From positions 1 through 32,085 of the forward strand of contig CAKZHZ010000077.1 of the NCBI GenBank assembly GCA_936928855.1: 32,085 nt of DNA. The letters are read 5' to 3'. A model generated the notes under the pieces. It searched no databases. It worked only from the letters and a program-made list of their open reading frames with translations, and was not told the origin of the DNA. A program made the position numbers and the translations under genes. This stretch comes from an uncultured Polycyclovorans sp. (lineage in GTDB: Bacteria; Pseudomonadota; Gammaproteobacteria; Nevskiales; Nevskiaceae). Positions 22,773 through 30,746 of the stretch are shown here, one piece after another (the stretch's first letter is position 1; the number at the start of each line of letters is the position of its first letter).

Positions 22773-23858
22773 ATGAAAGAGTCCCTGGTGATGAAACTGC
22801 GGCAGCTCGTCGAGCGCCGTGAGGAGTTGGCGCAGGAATTGGGTGACCCGGCGGTGATCGGGGACAGCGACCGTTTCCGGCACATGTCGCAGGAATATGC
22901 GCAGCTGGGCCCGGTATCCGAAGCCTATGGAGGCTGGGCCGCCGCCCAGGCCGAACAGGCAGCGCTGCTGCCGATGGCACAGGACCCGGACCCCGAGTTG
23001 CGCGCCATGGCCGAGGCTGAACGCCCCCTGCTGGAGGCACGACTGGCAGCGTTGGAGCAGGAGCTCCAGACCTATCTGGTGCCGCGGGACCCGCTGGATG
23101 GCAACAACGTGTTTCTGGAGATCCGCGCCGGTACGGGGGGGGACGAGGCGGCGATCTTCGCCGGGGACCTGTTCCGCATGTACAGCAAGTACGCCGATGC
23201 ACGGGGCTGGCAGGTCGAGCTGCTGTCCGCCAACGAGGGGGAGCACGGCGGGTTCAAGGAAGTGATCTCCCGGGTGATCGGTTTCGGGGCGTATTCGCAG
23301 CTCAAATTCGAAAGCGGCGCCCATCGCGTGCAACGGGTGCCCGAGACCGAGGCGCAGGGGCGTATCCACACCTCGGCGGCGACCGTGGCCGTGTTGCCGG
23401 AGGTCGAGGAGTCGCAGGTGGAGATCAATCCCGCCGATCTCAAGTTCGACACCTTCCGCAGCTCCGGCGCGGGCGGCCAGCATGTCAACAAGACCGAATC
23501 CGCGATCCGGGTGACGCACCTGCCGACCGGGGTGGTGGTGGAGTGCCAGGAGGAGCGCAGTCAGCACAAGAACCGCGCCAAGGCGCTGGCGCTGCTGGCA
23601 TCGCGGCTGGTGGATGCGCAGCGCAGCCGGCAGGCGGCGGAGCGTGCGGCCACCCGCAAGAGCCTGGTGGGCAGCGGTGACCGCTCCGAACGTATCCGAA
23701 CCTACAACTTTCCGCAGGGGCGGGTGACCGATCACCGGATCAATCTCACGCTGTATCAGCTGGAACGGGTGGTCGAGGGGGATCTGGACCCCGTCATCGG
23801 GCCGTTGCTGGCCGAGCACCAGGCCGAGCTGCTGGCCGAGATCGGCGAACGCGGATGA
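22773..23858 (+). CDS. prfA: Peptide chain release factor 1
   Basis: RF1 recognises UAA and UAG stop codons and triggers release of the finished protein. It has 361 residues, compared with 360 in E. coli, which supports the ATG at 22773 over the internal ATG six codons later. The GGQ catalytic tripeptide is at 234-236 (GAGGQHVNKTESAIR), and the stop-codon-reading P-x-T motif is Pro-Glu-Thr at 190-192, where E. coli has Pro-Ala-Thr. The middle position is variable in the family. The Gln of GGQ is methylated by PrmC, encoded next with a 4-base overlap. Confidence 0.97.
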   Translation: MKESLVMKLRQLVERREELAQELGDPAVIGDSDRFRHMSQEYAQLGPVSEAYGGWAAAQAEQAALLPMAQDPDPELRAMAEAERPLLEARLAALEQELQTYLVPRDPLDGNNVFLEIRAGTGGDEAAIFAGDLFRMYSKYADARGWQVELLSANEGEHGGFKEVISRVIGFGAYSQLKFESGAHRVQRVPETEAQGRIHTSAATVAVLPEVEESQVEINPADLKFDTFRSSGAGGQHVNKTESAIRVTHLPTGVVVECQEERSQHKNRAKALALLASRLVDAQRSRQAAERAATRKSLVGSGDRSERIRTYNFPQGRVTDHRINLTLYQLERVVEGDLDPVIGPLLAEHQAELLAEIGERG

Positions 23859-24691
23859 CCCTGGCGCACGCCATTGCCAATGCCATTCCGAGGCTGGCGG
23901 CGGTCAGTGACTCGCCGCGACAGGATGCCGAGCGCTTGCTGGCGGAACTGCTGGGCCTGTCGCGCGCACAGCTGTTCTCCCGGCTGGAGGCGGCCCTGAG
24001 TCCACCGGTACAGACCCGCTTCGAGCAGTGGCTGGAGCGGCGCGCCCGGGGGGAACCGGTGGCTTACATCCTCGGCGAGCGGGGTTTCTGGACGCTCAAC
24101 CTGACCGTCTCGCCCGCCGTGCTGGTACCGCGACCGGAAACCGAGGGCCTGGTCGAATGGGCGCTCGCCGTGCTGGCGGGGCAGCACGCCCCGCGTGTTG
24201 CCGATCTCGGGACAGGCAGCGGAGCGATTGCGCTGGCGCTTGCCAGCGAACGGCCGGATGCCGACGTGACCGGCATCGACCTGTCGGCGGAGGCGCTGGC
24301 GGTGGCCCGGGACAACGCCGACCGCCTGCGGCTGCCGGTGACCTGGGCGGAAGCCGATTTTGCCGACTGGCTGTCCACGGCGCCGGCCGATTTCGATCTG
24401 CTGGTCAGCAATCCGCCGTATATCGCAGCGGGGGATCCCCATCTGGCAGCGCTGCGCTTCGAGCCGGCAATGGCCCTGACCGATGGTCACGACGGACTCA
24501 ATGCGCTGCGGGCCATCGTTGCCGGTGCGCTGCAATGCCTGCGGCCGGAGGGCGGCCTGCTGGTGGAGCATGGTCATGATCAGGCGGCGGCGGTCCGTGC
24601 GCTGTTCGTCTCCGCCGGGTTTACCGGCGTTGAAACCCGCGCCGACCTTGCCGGCCTTGATCGCCTGACCGGCGGGATCCGGCCGCGATGA
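23855..24691 (+). CDS. prmC: Release factor glutamine methyltransferase PrmC (HemK)
   Basis: PrmC N5-methylates the Gln of the GGQ motif in RF1 and RF2 using S-adenosylmethionine. It has 278 residues. An N-terminal helical bundle for release factor binding (about 1-75) precedes a Rossmann methyltransferase with ADLGTGSGAIALAL (116-129) and the catalytic NPPY at 186-189. VPRPETEGLVEWAL (91-104) is the family linker signature. The start overlaps the prfA stop (ATGA), and its own stop overlaps moeB the same way, so the four genes from prfA to the JAMM-like gene are translationally linked. Confidence 0.96.
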   Translation: MTLAHAIANAIPRLAAVSDSPRQDAERLLAELLGLSRAQLFSRLEAALSPPVQTRFEQWLERRARGEPVAYILGERGFWTLNLTVSPAVLVPRPETEGLVEWALAVLAGQHAPRVADLGTGSGAIALALASERPDADVTGIDLSAEALAVARDNADRLRLPVTWAEADFADWLSTAPADFDLLVSNPPYIAAGDPHLAALRFEPAMALTDGHDGLNALRAIVAGALQCLRPEGGLLVEHGHDQAAAVRALFVSAGFTGVETRADLAGLDRLTGGIRPR

Positions 24692-25416
24692 CCGATTTCA
24701 GCCGCTACAGCCGTCAGGTGGTGCTGCCCGAGGTGGGCGTCAACGGGCAGGCTCTGCTGCGCGACTCCACGGTCTTGCTGGTGGGGTTGGGCGGCCTGGG
24801 CAGCCTGACCGCGCTCTATCTGGCCGGTGCCGGCGTGGGACGGTTGTTGCTGTGTGATCCCGACCAGGTGTCGATCAGCAACCTGCACCGACAGGTGATC
24901 TACCGGGAAGCGGACCTTGGGCGCAACAAGGCCGAGGCAACGGCGGCGCAGCTGCGGGCGCTCAACCCGCAGGCCAGCACCGAAGTGGTGGCGCCGGAGG
25001 CCTGGCCCGCCCGGCTGGGCGAGGTGGATCTGGTCCTCGACGGGACCGACAACTTCACCGCGCGCTTTGCCACCAACCATGCCTGCGTGCGGGCGCGGGT
25101 GCCGCTGGTATTCGCCGCGGCGATCCGTTTCGAGGGGCAGGTTGGCGTCATTGATCCCGCCCGCGCGGGCGGTTGCTATGCCTGCCTCTATCCAACCGTG
25201 GGCGAGGCGGCAGAGCGCTGCGAGGAGGCCGGTATTCTCGGCCCGGTGGTGGGCACCATGGCGGCCCAGCAGGCGCTGCTGGCACAGCGCCGCCTGCTGG
25301 GGCTCGCGGAGGATGCCGGAACGCTGCACACTTGGAATGCCCAAACCCTGGAATGGCGCCGTCACCGGCTGCCGCGAGACCCTGACTGCCCCTGCTGCGC
25401 AACGCCGACGCCATGA
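24688..25416 (+). CDS. moeB: HesA/MoeB/ThiF-family adenylyltransferase
   Basis: An E1-like enzyme that adenylates the C-terminal glycine of a small ubiquitin-like sulfur carrier (MoaD in molybdopterin synthesis or ThiS in thiamine synthesis). It has 242 residues. The ATP loop is GLGGLG at 33-38, followed by Asp57 and NLHRQVIYREADLGRNKA. Four zinc cysteines are visible: Cys163 and Cys166 (CYAC), Cys234 and Cys237 (CPCC). Cys178 sits where MoeB has its conserved Cys, in ERCEEAGILGPVVG. No rhodanese domain is fused. MoeB and ThiF cannot be separated safely by eye; the hemA-prfA-prmC context fits moeB of Pseudomonas and relatives. No sulfur carrier gene lies nearby. Confidence 0.85.
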   Translation: MTDFSRYSRQVVLPEVGVNGQALLRDSTVLLVGLGGLGSLTALYLAGAGVGRLLLCDPDQVSISNLHRQVIYREADLGRNKAEATAAQLRALNPQASTEVVAPEAWPARLGEVDLVLDGTDNFTARFATNHACVRARVPLVFAAAIRFEGQVGVIDPARAGGCYACLYPTVGEAAERCEEAGILGPVVGTMAAQQALLAQRRLLGLAEDAGTLHTWNAQTLEWRRHRLPRDPDCPCCATPTP

Positions 25417-25757
25417 CCGTTGAAGATCTGATCCTGCCTCGCCGTCTGGCGATCACCCTGTTGCATGCCGCCCAGGTGGCCCAGCCGGAGCCTGTCCGGG
25501 GCGTCGTGCTGGCACGCCAGGGGCACCCGGCCCGCTGGTTCGAGGGGGAGCCGCCCGATGGCGCTGAACTGTGGGCGCGGCTGTGGTCGGTGCCGACCGC
25601 GCCCGCCGAACCCTCCGCCGATCAGATCGCCGACGGCGACCTCCATCTGGTGATCTCGCTGAATACCAAGGGCGTGCTGGAAATGCGTGCCTGGCAGCTG
25701 CGGGATGGTCAGCCGGTGGAGCGTCGCCTGAAGGTGCGCGACCCCGGCGACGCCTGA
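25413..25757 (+). CDS. Short JAMM/Mov34-like protein lacking the HxH metal motif
   Basis: A 114-residue protein that I read as a shortened relative of JAMM (MPN+) peptidases. The opening LILPRRLAITLLHAAQ resembles the first helix of JAB-type proteins, and 60-100 (VPTAPAEPSADQIA, then HLVISLNTKGVLEMRAWQL) resembles the stretch after the catalytic HSHP motif up to the last strand. At the place of His-Ser-His-Pro this protein has Trp-Ser-Val-Pro (58-61), and the segment before it is very short. It should therefore not bind zinc or cleave. It overlaps moeB by 4 bases (ATGA), and E1-like enzymes are often encoded beside JAMM proteins that trim sulfur carriers. The homology is my reading and needs a profile search; the gene itself is well supported by the overlap. 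Confidence 0.6.
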   Translation: MTVEDLILPRRLAITLLHAAQVAQPEPVRGVVLARQGHPARWFEGEPPDGAELWARLWSVPTAPAEPSADQIADGDLHLVISLNTKGVLEMRAWQLRDGQPVERRLKVRDPGDA

Positions 25758-25801
25758 GCGCGTTCCGTATCCTGTTCCCTGTTCCTGACGACCGAGCCTC
25801 C

Positions 25802-27502
25802 ATGCGCCTGTCCCGCTTTCCCCTTGCCACTGCCAAGGAAACCCCTGCCGACGCCGAAGTGGTGTCGCACCAGCTGATGCAGCGTGCGGGCTTCATCCGC
25901 AAGCTCGGCAGCGGCCTGTATACCTGGATGCCGATCGGCCTGCGGGTGTTGCGCAATATCGAGCGCATCGTGCGTGAAGAGATGAACCGGGCCGGGGCGG
26001 TGGAGCTGCTGATGCCGTCGATACAGCCGGCTGAGCTGTGGCAGCAGTCCGGTCGCTGGGCGCAGATGGGCGCCGAGATGCTGCGACTCAAGGATCGTCA
26101 TGGCAACGATTTCTGCTATGGCCCGACGCATGAGGAAGTGATCGTTCATCACGTCAAGCAGGATGTGCGCTCGTACAAGCAGCTGCCGGTCAACTACTAC
26201 CAGATCCAGACCAAGTTCCGGGACGAGCGGCGGCCGCGCTTCGGCGTGATGCGGGCGCGCGAGTTTCTGATGAAGGACGCCTACTCCTTCCATGTCGACG
26301 AGGCCGGGCTGGCGGCGGAATACGAGGGCATGCGCGCGGCCTATACGCGGGTGTTCGAGCGCCTTGGCATCGATTACCGCATCGTCCAGGCCGATGCCGG
26401 CAACATCGGGGGCAACCGGTCGGAAGAGTTTCACGTGCTGGCAGGCTCTGGCGAGGACCTGCTGGCGGTATCCGACAGCGGACCCTATGCGGCCAATGTC
26501 GAGGCGGCCACCTGCGCCGCCTCCGATCCGCGGCCAGCGGCAACGGCGGCGATGTCGGAAGTGGCAACGCCGGGGCAGAAGACCTGTGAGCAGGTGTCGG
26601 CCTTCCTCAAGGTGCCACTGACCGGCAAGGTCAAGCTGCTGGTGCTGCGCACGGCCACCGGCGAGCTGTGCGCAGTGGCGCTGCGGGGCGACCATCAGCT
26701 CAACGAGGTCAAGGCGGCGCGGCATCCGGCCATCGGGCCTGGCTTCCGACTGGCCGACCCCGAGGAAGTGTCGACGGTGTTCGGCTGCGAGGTTGGCTAT
26801 CTCGGCCCGGTGCGCAGCCCGATTCCGGTGATCGCCGATCATGCAGCGGCGGCCGTGGCCGACTTCGTCTGTGGCGCCAACCGCAACGATCATCATCTCC
26901 AGGGTGCGAACTGGGGGCGCGACTGCGCCGAGCCCGAAGTGGCGGACCTGCGCAATGTGGTGGAAGGCGACCCCAGCCCCGACGGTGTCGGGCAGATCCG
27001 CTTCTATCGCGGCATTGAGGGTGGCCACATCTTCCAGCTGGGCCGCAAGTACACCGAGGCCATGGGGCTGACCGTGCTCGACGAGCAGGGGCAGTCGCTG
27101 GTGCCCTGGATGGGGTGTTACGGAATCGGCGTGTCGCGTCTGGCCGCCGCCATCATCGAGCAGCGCCATGACGCTCAGGGCATGGTGTGGCCGGTATCGG
27201 TGGCCCCCTTCAGCGTCATTCTCTGTCCGATCGGGCTCGACAAGTCCGAGGCCGTGCGAGAGGCCGCGACCGCGTTGTATGAGGGCCTGCTGGCCGCAGG
27301 CGTGGACGTGGCGCTCGACGATCGCGGGCTGCGTCCGGGGGCCATGTTTGCCGATGCCGAACTGATCGGCATTCCGCTGCGGGTCACCATCGGCGACAAG
27401 GCACTGGCCGATCAGCAGTTCGAGTTCAAGCGGCGCGATGCGGCAGAGGCCGAGCGTATCCCGGCGACGCTCGATGCGGTGCTGGAGCGCCTCCGGGCCT
27501 GA
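25802..27502 (+). CDS. proS: Prolyl-tRNA synthetase, bacterial type with editing domain
   Basis: ProS charges tRNA-Pro with proline. It has 566 residues (E. coli 572). The class II core begins MRLSRFPLAT, with LVRKLGSGLYT-like motif FIRKLGSGLYTWMPIGLRVL at 31-50. Motif 2 is FRDERRPRFGVMRAREF (139-155) and motif 3 is CYGIGVSRLAAA from residue 439. The inserted YbaK-like editing domain that hydrolyses Ala-tRNA-Pro lies at roughly 225-400. The C-terminal anticodon-binding domain ends the protein. I chose the ATG at 25802; the frame stays open 77 codons upstream through the JAMM-like gene but that part is a shadow. It lies 44 bases after the JAMM-like gene, and the transglycosylase starts 5 bases after its stop. 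Confidence 0.97.
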   Translation: MRLSRFPLATAKETPADAEVVSHQLMQRAGFIRKLGSGLYTWMPIGLRVLRNIERIVREEMNRAGAVELLMPSIQPAELWQQSGRWAQMGAEMLRLKDRHGNDFCYGPTHEEVIVHHVKQDVRSYKQLPVNYYQIQTKFRDERRPRFGVMRAREFLMKDAYSFHVDEAGLAAEYEGMRAAYTRVFERLGIDYRIVQADAGNIGGNRSEEFHVLAGSGEDLLAVSDSGPYAANVEAATCAASDPRPAATAAMSEVATPGQKTCEQVSAFLKVPLTGKVKLLVLRTATGELCAVALRGDHQLNEVKAARHPAIGPGFRLADPEEVSTVFGCEVGYLGPVRSPIPVIADHAAAAVADFVCGANRNDHHLQGANWGRDCAEPEVADLRNVVEGDPSPDGVGQIRFYRGIEGGHIFQLGRKYTEAMGLTVLDEQGQSLVPWMGCYGIGVSRLAAAIIEQRHDAQGMVWPVSVAPFSVILCPIGLDKSEAVREAATALYEGLLAAGVDVALDDRGLRPGAMFADAELIGIPLRVTIGDKALADQQFEFKRRDAAEAERIPATLDAVLERLRA

Positions 27503-27507
27503 CGCGC

Positions 27508-28092
27508 ATGCGCCTGTGCCGGCACTTGGGAGGCGTGATCGGGCTGTGTCTGAGCACAGGTCTTTTGGCGCAGACACTGCCGGTGCCGACGCCGGATCCT
27601 GATCCGGCGCTGCGGGCCGCGCTGGTGTCGGCGGTGTCGGAGGCCGAGAGCTTTCCCCACCGGTTTGATGCCGAAGTGTGGCTGCTCGACATGTCGGCAC
27701 GACTCGAGCGTTTTGTGCCGGAGGACGAGGCGCGTTTCGAGTTGCTGCGGCTGGTGCACGCCGAGGCGCAGCGGGCACGGCTGGCGCCGGAACTGGTGCT
27801 GGCGGTCATCGACGTCGAGTCCCGGTTTGATCGCTTCGCCATCTCCAGTGCCGGGGCCCTGGGCCTGATGCAGGTGATGCCCTTCTGGCTGAAGGAGCTG
27901 GGGCGTCCGGACGACAACCTGTTCAACGTGCAGACCAACCTCCGGTATGGCTGCACCATCCTGCGTCACTACCTGGACCGGGAGAAAGGCAATCTGCTGC
28001 CGGCGCTGGCCCGTTACAACGGCAGCTATGGGCGCCCGCAGTACCCGGCCCTGGTGACCCGCGCGTTGTCGGCCCGCTGGACGGTCCGCTGA
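27508..28092 (+). CDS. Small periplasmic lytic transglycosylase (SLT domain)
   Basis: A 194-residue exported enzyme predicted to cleave the MurNAc-GlcNAc bond of peptidoglycan with formation of a 1,6-anhydro end. The signal peptide spans about 1-21 (hydrophobic GGVIGLCLSTGLLA). The SLT/goose-lysozyme-like domain occupies about 80-190, with the catalytic Glu104 in IDVESRFD, then GALGLMQVMPF (116-126), NVQTNLRYGC and ALARYNGSYG. It is shorter than housekeeping Slt70 or MltC and resembles small SLT proteins of gammaproteobacteria. It follows proS by 5 bases, so it is likely co-transcribed. A 6-bp hairpin CGGTCC/GGACCG overlaps its stop codon but has no T-run. Confidence 0.9.
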   Translation: MRLCRHLGGVIGLCLSTGLLAQTLPVPTPDPDPALRAALVSAVSEAESFPHRFDAEVWLLDMSARLERFVPEDEARFELLRLVHAEAQRARLAPELVLAVIDVESRFDRFAISSAGALGLMQVMPFWLKELGRPDDNLFNVQTNLRYGCTILRHYLDREKGNLLPALARYNGSYGRPQYPALVTRALSARWTVR

Positions 28093-28223
28093 AGGACCGG
28101 GGTCCGGGAACCGAACGGCGGACGATCGGTCACAGCCCCGCAGGCGGTGGTGCGGTAGCGTGTCCTCATTGGTGAAACGGTGATGGCCGGAACCGCGTCC
28201 GGCGCCGGATCAGGAGGTGGACG

Positions 28224-28739
28224 ATGAATCTGAGACGCCGACGTGTGATGCAGGCCTCCGCAGGGGGTGCGCTGCTGGGCATGATGGGCTGCGCGCCCGC
28301 CGCTTCAGCGGACAGTCCGCTGGGCATTTCCCCGGCGCAATGGCGGCAACGGCTATCGGCCGAGGCCTACGCGGTCCTGTTCGAAGCGGATACCGAGCGA
28401 CCCGGGAGCAGCCCGCTCAACGACGAGAAACGGCCCGGCACGTTTGTCTGTGCCGCCTGTTTCCAGCCCCTGTTCGATGCCGAGCACAAGTATGAGAGCG
28501 GCACGGGTTGGCCGAGTTTCTGGCAGCCGATCAGCGCCGACGCCATCGGCACCCAGCGCGACTTCCTGCTGTTGCTGCCCAGAACCGAGTACCACTGCAG
28601 CCACTGTGGCGGTCACCAGGGGCATGTGTTCGAGGATGGGCCGGAGCCTACCGGACTGCGCTACTGCAACAACGGAGTGGCGTTGCGCTTCATCCCGCAG
28701 GGATCGCCCCTGCCCGAGCGAGTGGAGGCCGCCACATGA
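28224..28739 (+). CDS. msrB: Exported peptide-methionine (R)-S-oxide reductase
   Basis: MsrB reduces the R form of methionine sulfoxide in proteins. It has 171 residues. The N-terminus carries RRRRVMQASAGGALLG, a twin-arginine-like signal, and a Cys at 23 that could be a lipobox (MMGC, atypical), so the protein is probably in the periplasm. The structural zinc site is Cys76/Cys79 (CAAC) and Cys125/Cys128 (CSHC). GTGWPSFW (93-100) is conserved, and the catalytic Cys148 lies in LRYCNNGVALRF. The strong ribosome site AGGAGG before the ATG supports the start. The 131-base gap upstream probably holds its own promoter, though I could not fix one. msrA overlaps its stop codon. Confidence 0.93.
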   Translation: MNLRRRRVMQASAGGALLGMMGCAPAASADSPLGISPAQWRQRLSAEAYAVLFEADTERPGSSPLNDEKRPGTFVCAACFQPLFDAEHKYESGTGWPSFWQPISADAIGTQRDFLLLLPRTEYHCSHCGGHQGHVFEDGPEPTGLRYCNNGVALRFIPQGSPLPERVEAAT

Positions 28740-29356
28740 GGACGCTCAGCAAGATGCGGGGATGGCTGCTGTTGTCACTGTGCGCAATGGCCGGTGGTGC
28801 CCATGGCGAGCCGTCGACGCCGGTCCCCGCAGATGCCGCAACCGCCACCTTTGCCGGCGGCTGCTTCTGGTGTGTCGAAGCCGATTTCGACAAGCTGCCC
28901 GGAGTGCTGTCCACGGTGTCCGGATACATGGGCGGCCATGTCGAAAACCCGAGCTATGAGCAGGTGTCGGGCAAGCAGACCGGGCATGCCGAGGTGGTGC
29001 AGCTGCGCTATGACCCCAAACAGGTGCGCTACGAAACACTGCTCGACTATTTCTGGCGGCATATCGATCCCACGGTGGAGGATCAACAGTTCTGCGACAA
29101 GGGCAGCCCGTATCGGACCGTGATTTTCGCGCACACGCCGGCGCAGCGGGCCGCCGCCGAGGCCAGCAAGGCAGCACTTGAGGCCAGTGGGGTCCTGCCG
29201 GCGCCGGTGGTGACCGAAATTGCCGATGCCGGGCCGTTCTACCCGGCGGAGTCCTACCACCAGGACTACTACCGCAAGAATCCACTGCGGTATCGCTACT
29301 ACCGCTTCAGCTGTGGTCGTGATGCCCGTCTGGAAGAGCTCTGGGGCGCGAAGTGA
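28736..29356 (+). CDS. msrA: Exported peptide-methionine (S)-S-oxide reductase
   Basis: MsrA reduces the S form of methionine sulfoxide. It has 206 residues. A Sec-type signal peptide (about 1-24, RGWLLLSLCAMAGGAHG) points to the periplasm. The active-site motif GCFWC has the catalytic Cys43 and a second Cys46. GHAEVVQLRYDP (83-94), YFWRHIDPT (105-113) and the C-terminal ESYHQDYYRKNP (172-183) are family hallmarks; Cys193 may be the resolving Cys. The ATG at 28736 overlaps the msrB stop (ATGA). The frame extends upstream inside msrB but that is a shadow. Together the two enzymes can repair both sulfoxide forms in envelope proteins; the reductant is not encoded nearby. Confidence 0.94.
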   Translation: MRTLSKMRGWLLLSLCAMAGGAHGEPSTPVPADAATATFAGGCFWCVEADFDKLPGVLSTVSGYMGGHVENPSYEQVSGKQTGHAEVVQLRYDPKQVRYETLLDYFWRHIDPTVEDQQFCDKGSPYRTVIFAHTPAQRAAAEASKAALEASGVLPAPVVTEIADAGPFYPAESYHQDYYRKNPLRYRYYRFSCGRDARLEELWGAK

Positions 29357-29372
29357 TGTGATGTCGGGAACT

Positions 29373-29387
29373 GGCAGCGAGGCTGCC
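29373..29387. terminator. Small hairpin between convergent msrA and the membrane protein gene
   Basis: GGCAGC (29373-29378) and GCTGCC (29382-29387) pair around GAG. There is no real T-run on either side, so termination is uncertain. It is the only structure in the 36-base convergent gap. Confidence 0.3.
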
Positions 29388-29392
29388 TGATC

Positions 29393-30010
29393 CTACCGGG
29401 CACACCCCAGCTCAACCATCCGCCCCCATATCCTGTTGAGCTGGTTTCTCATGTGCTGACCGTTGCCGTATCGGTTTTCGCGCATGGTCTTCTCGATCCG
29501 ATCTTTCTGTTCCGCCAGGCTCTGACACTCCCATCCACCGATCGCGCTTTTCGCTGTGCTTTCGTTGACGGCGCTGCCTGACGGGGACTTCGGCCTGGCC
29601 GGCGGTGGTGTCGTTCGCATCGATCGGTAGATCTCAGCGGTTCGCTCGTACCGCTCTTTGGCTGTTGGCTGCCGTTCTGCCGGGATGTCCATCCGATGGT
29701 CGTGGTACCGGCTGACCGCCGCGGTCGCGGCGCGATCGGAGGCGCGGTGGGTGACGCGCGGGTGTGTTCCGGCGAGCTGTTTCTCGCGCTCCATCGCCAG
29801 TTCTGCCTCAAGTTGCTGGCGCTCATAGGCTGCCCGGGCCTTTTCCATCGTCAGTTCCCGGGCGTGCTGCTGTTCGAGCTTTTCCAGAAACATGGCGCCG
29901 CCCACGATGGCGATCAACACGAAAGGGCCAATGGCGCACAGCCATACCCAAAGGCTGTCTTCCTCTTTCCTGGGTTGGCTGATCGGTCTCCGCGCCCGCA
30001 GTGGTTCCAT
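29393..30010 (-). CDS. Unrecognised single-pass membrane protein with coiled coil
   Basis: I do not recognise a family. The 205-residue protein has a basic N-terminus (about 1-16), one clear membrane segment (about 20-42, WVWLCAIGPFVLIAIVGGAMF) and then a Glu/Lys/Arg-rich stretch likely to form a coiled coil (about 43-80). The middle is polar and rich in Arg, Pro and Ser. A C-terminal helical part (about 160-205, SLAEQKDRIEKTMRENRYGN then LNRIWGRMVELGC) has two Cys, one near 168 and one near 203. With positive charges at the N-terminus, the bulk may face the periplasm. It is convergent with msrA and lies beside tRNA-Thr, so it could be a small acquired islet. The start at 30010 is the first ATG in the frame and has no strong ribosome site. 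Confidence 0.65.
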   Translation of the reverse strand: MEPLRARRPISQPRKEEDSLWVWLCAIGPFVLIAIVGGAMFLEKLEQQHARELTMEKARAAYERQQLEAELAMEREKQLAGTHPRVTHRASDRAATAAVSRYHDHRMDIPAERQPTAKERYERTAEIYRSMRTTPPPARPKSPSGSAVNESTAKSAIGGWECQSLAEQKDRIEKTMRENRYGNGQHMRNQLNRIWGRMVELGCAR

Positions 30011-30019
30011 CCCTGAATT

Positions 30020-30052
30020 CCCCCTGATCCGGCTTCGATTTCAGGGGTTTTT
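30020..30052 (+). terminator. Rho-independent terminator facing right, upstream of the membrane protein gene
   Basis: CCCCTGA (30021-30027) pairs with TCAGGGG (30041-30047), followed by TTTTT on the plus strand. No plus-strand gene ends nearby, since msrA ends about 660 bases earlier with a minus-strand gene between. It may be left over from a lost gene or may block antisense transcription into tRNA-Thr. Confidence 0.6.
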
Positions 30053-30182
30053 ACAGATTGGAGGGCGCTGCATCAAGCCACCCGTCCTTTGGGCGGCGTT
30101 CAATCGGCTCGCCGCTGACAGTCGTTCGGTTGAGATCTCGGCAGCGCAGCAACCGAGCGGGGCTTGTAACGGATTGACTGGA

Positions 30183-30258
<76 letters not shown>

Positions 30259-30275
30259 GTCGTCGAGGGCCGCGA

Positions 30276-30304
30276 ATTATAGGGGGCGGACTCGGGCACC
30301 ACAA
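30276..30304 (-). promoter_or_regulatory. Promoter of tRNA-Thr
   Basis: TTGTGG (30304-30299) and a perfect TATAAT (30281-30276) are 17 bases apart on the minus strand. The start would be near 30269, about 11 bases before the mature tRNA. GC-rich bases follow the -10, as in stringently controlled promoters. Confidence 0.7.
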
Positions 30305-30326
30305 CCGCTGCAGGGCCGCTGTGCGC

Positions 30327-30746
30327 TCACTGCGGCGGATCGTCGCGACGCCGATATTCGCCTTCGAGTGTCACCGGCATGCGCAACTGCGGCTGTGCCC
30401 GGTGCATGCGCTGCTGCACCTTGCCGGCCAGCCAGAACCGCAGGCCGCCGAGTGCCAGCACGCCGAAGGCGAACAGGTCCAGCAGGACCCCGGGCAGCAG
30501 GAACAGGACCCCTGCCAGCAGCAACAGCATGTCGCCGAGCAGGTCGGTGGTGGGCAGTTCACCGCGGGCGGTGGCTTCCTGCATGCGGCGCATCACGCTG
30601 AGGCCGGTGCGGCGGATCAGCCACAGCCCGAGCACGCCGCTGAAGAGGATCCACAGCACGGTGGGGATGACCCCGATGGCATCCACCAGGCTGACCAGCA
30701 GGCTGATTTCGCAGACCAGCAGCAGGAGCAGGATCAGCAGCGGCAT
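30327..30746 (-). CDS. fxsA: FxsA-family inner membrane protein
   Basis: FxsA is a small inner-membrane protein; in E. coli excess of it relieves exclusion of phage T7 by the F plasmid, and its normal role is unknown. It has 139 residues. Membrane segments lie at about 2-20 (LLILLLLLVCEISLLVSLV), 24-46 (IGVIPTVLWILFSGVLGLWLI) and 70-105, where one or two segments surround LLLLAGVLFLLPGVLLDL, a family hallmark. The C-terminal tail is short and polar. The start overlaps the valS stop by one base (TGATG), so the two genes are coupled. In E. coli fxsA lies elsewhere, near groES-groEL. Confidence 0.9.
   Translation of the reverse strand: MPLLILLLLLVCEISLLVSLVDAIGVIPTVLWILFSGVLGLWLIRRTGLSVMRRMQEATARGELPTTDLLGDMLLLLAGVLFLLPGVLLDLFAFGVLALGGLRFWLAGKVQQRMHRAQPQLRMPVTLEGEYRRRDDPPQ

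Noticed and set aside
25709..27778. Long open frame on the minus strand opposite proS (689 codons)
   Set aside because: It is antisense to proS, rich in His, Arg and Gln as expected of a shadow, and has no family motif.
28082..28099. Hairpin CGGTCC/GGACCG at the end of the transglycosylase gene as a terminator
   Set aside because: The stem is only 6 bp, overlaps the stop codon and is followed by GC-rich sequence without a T-run.
28107..28131. GGAACC followed by CGGTC upstream of msrB as an ECF promoter
   Set aside because: The spacer is about 14 bases rather than about 16, and no matching sigma is known here; chance in a GC-rich gap is likely.
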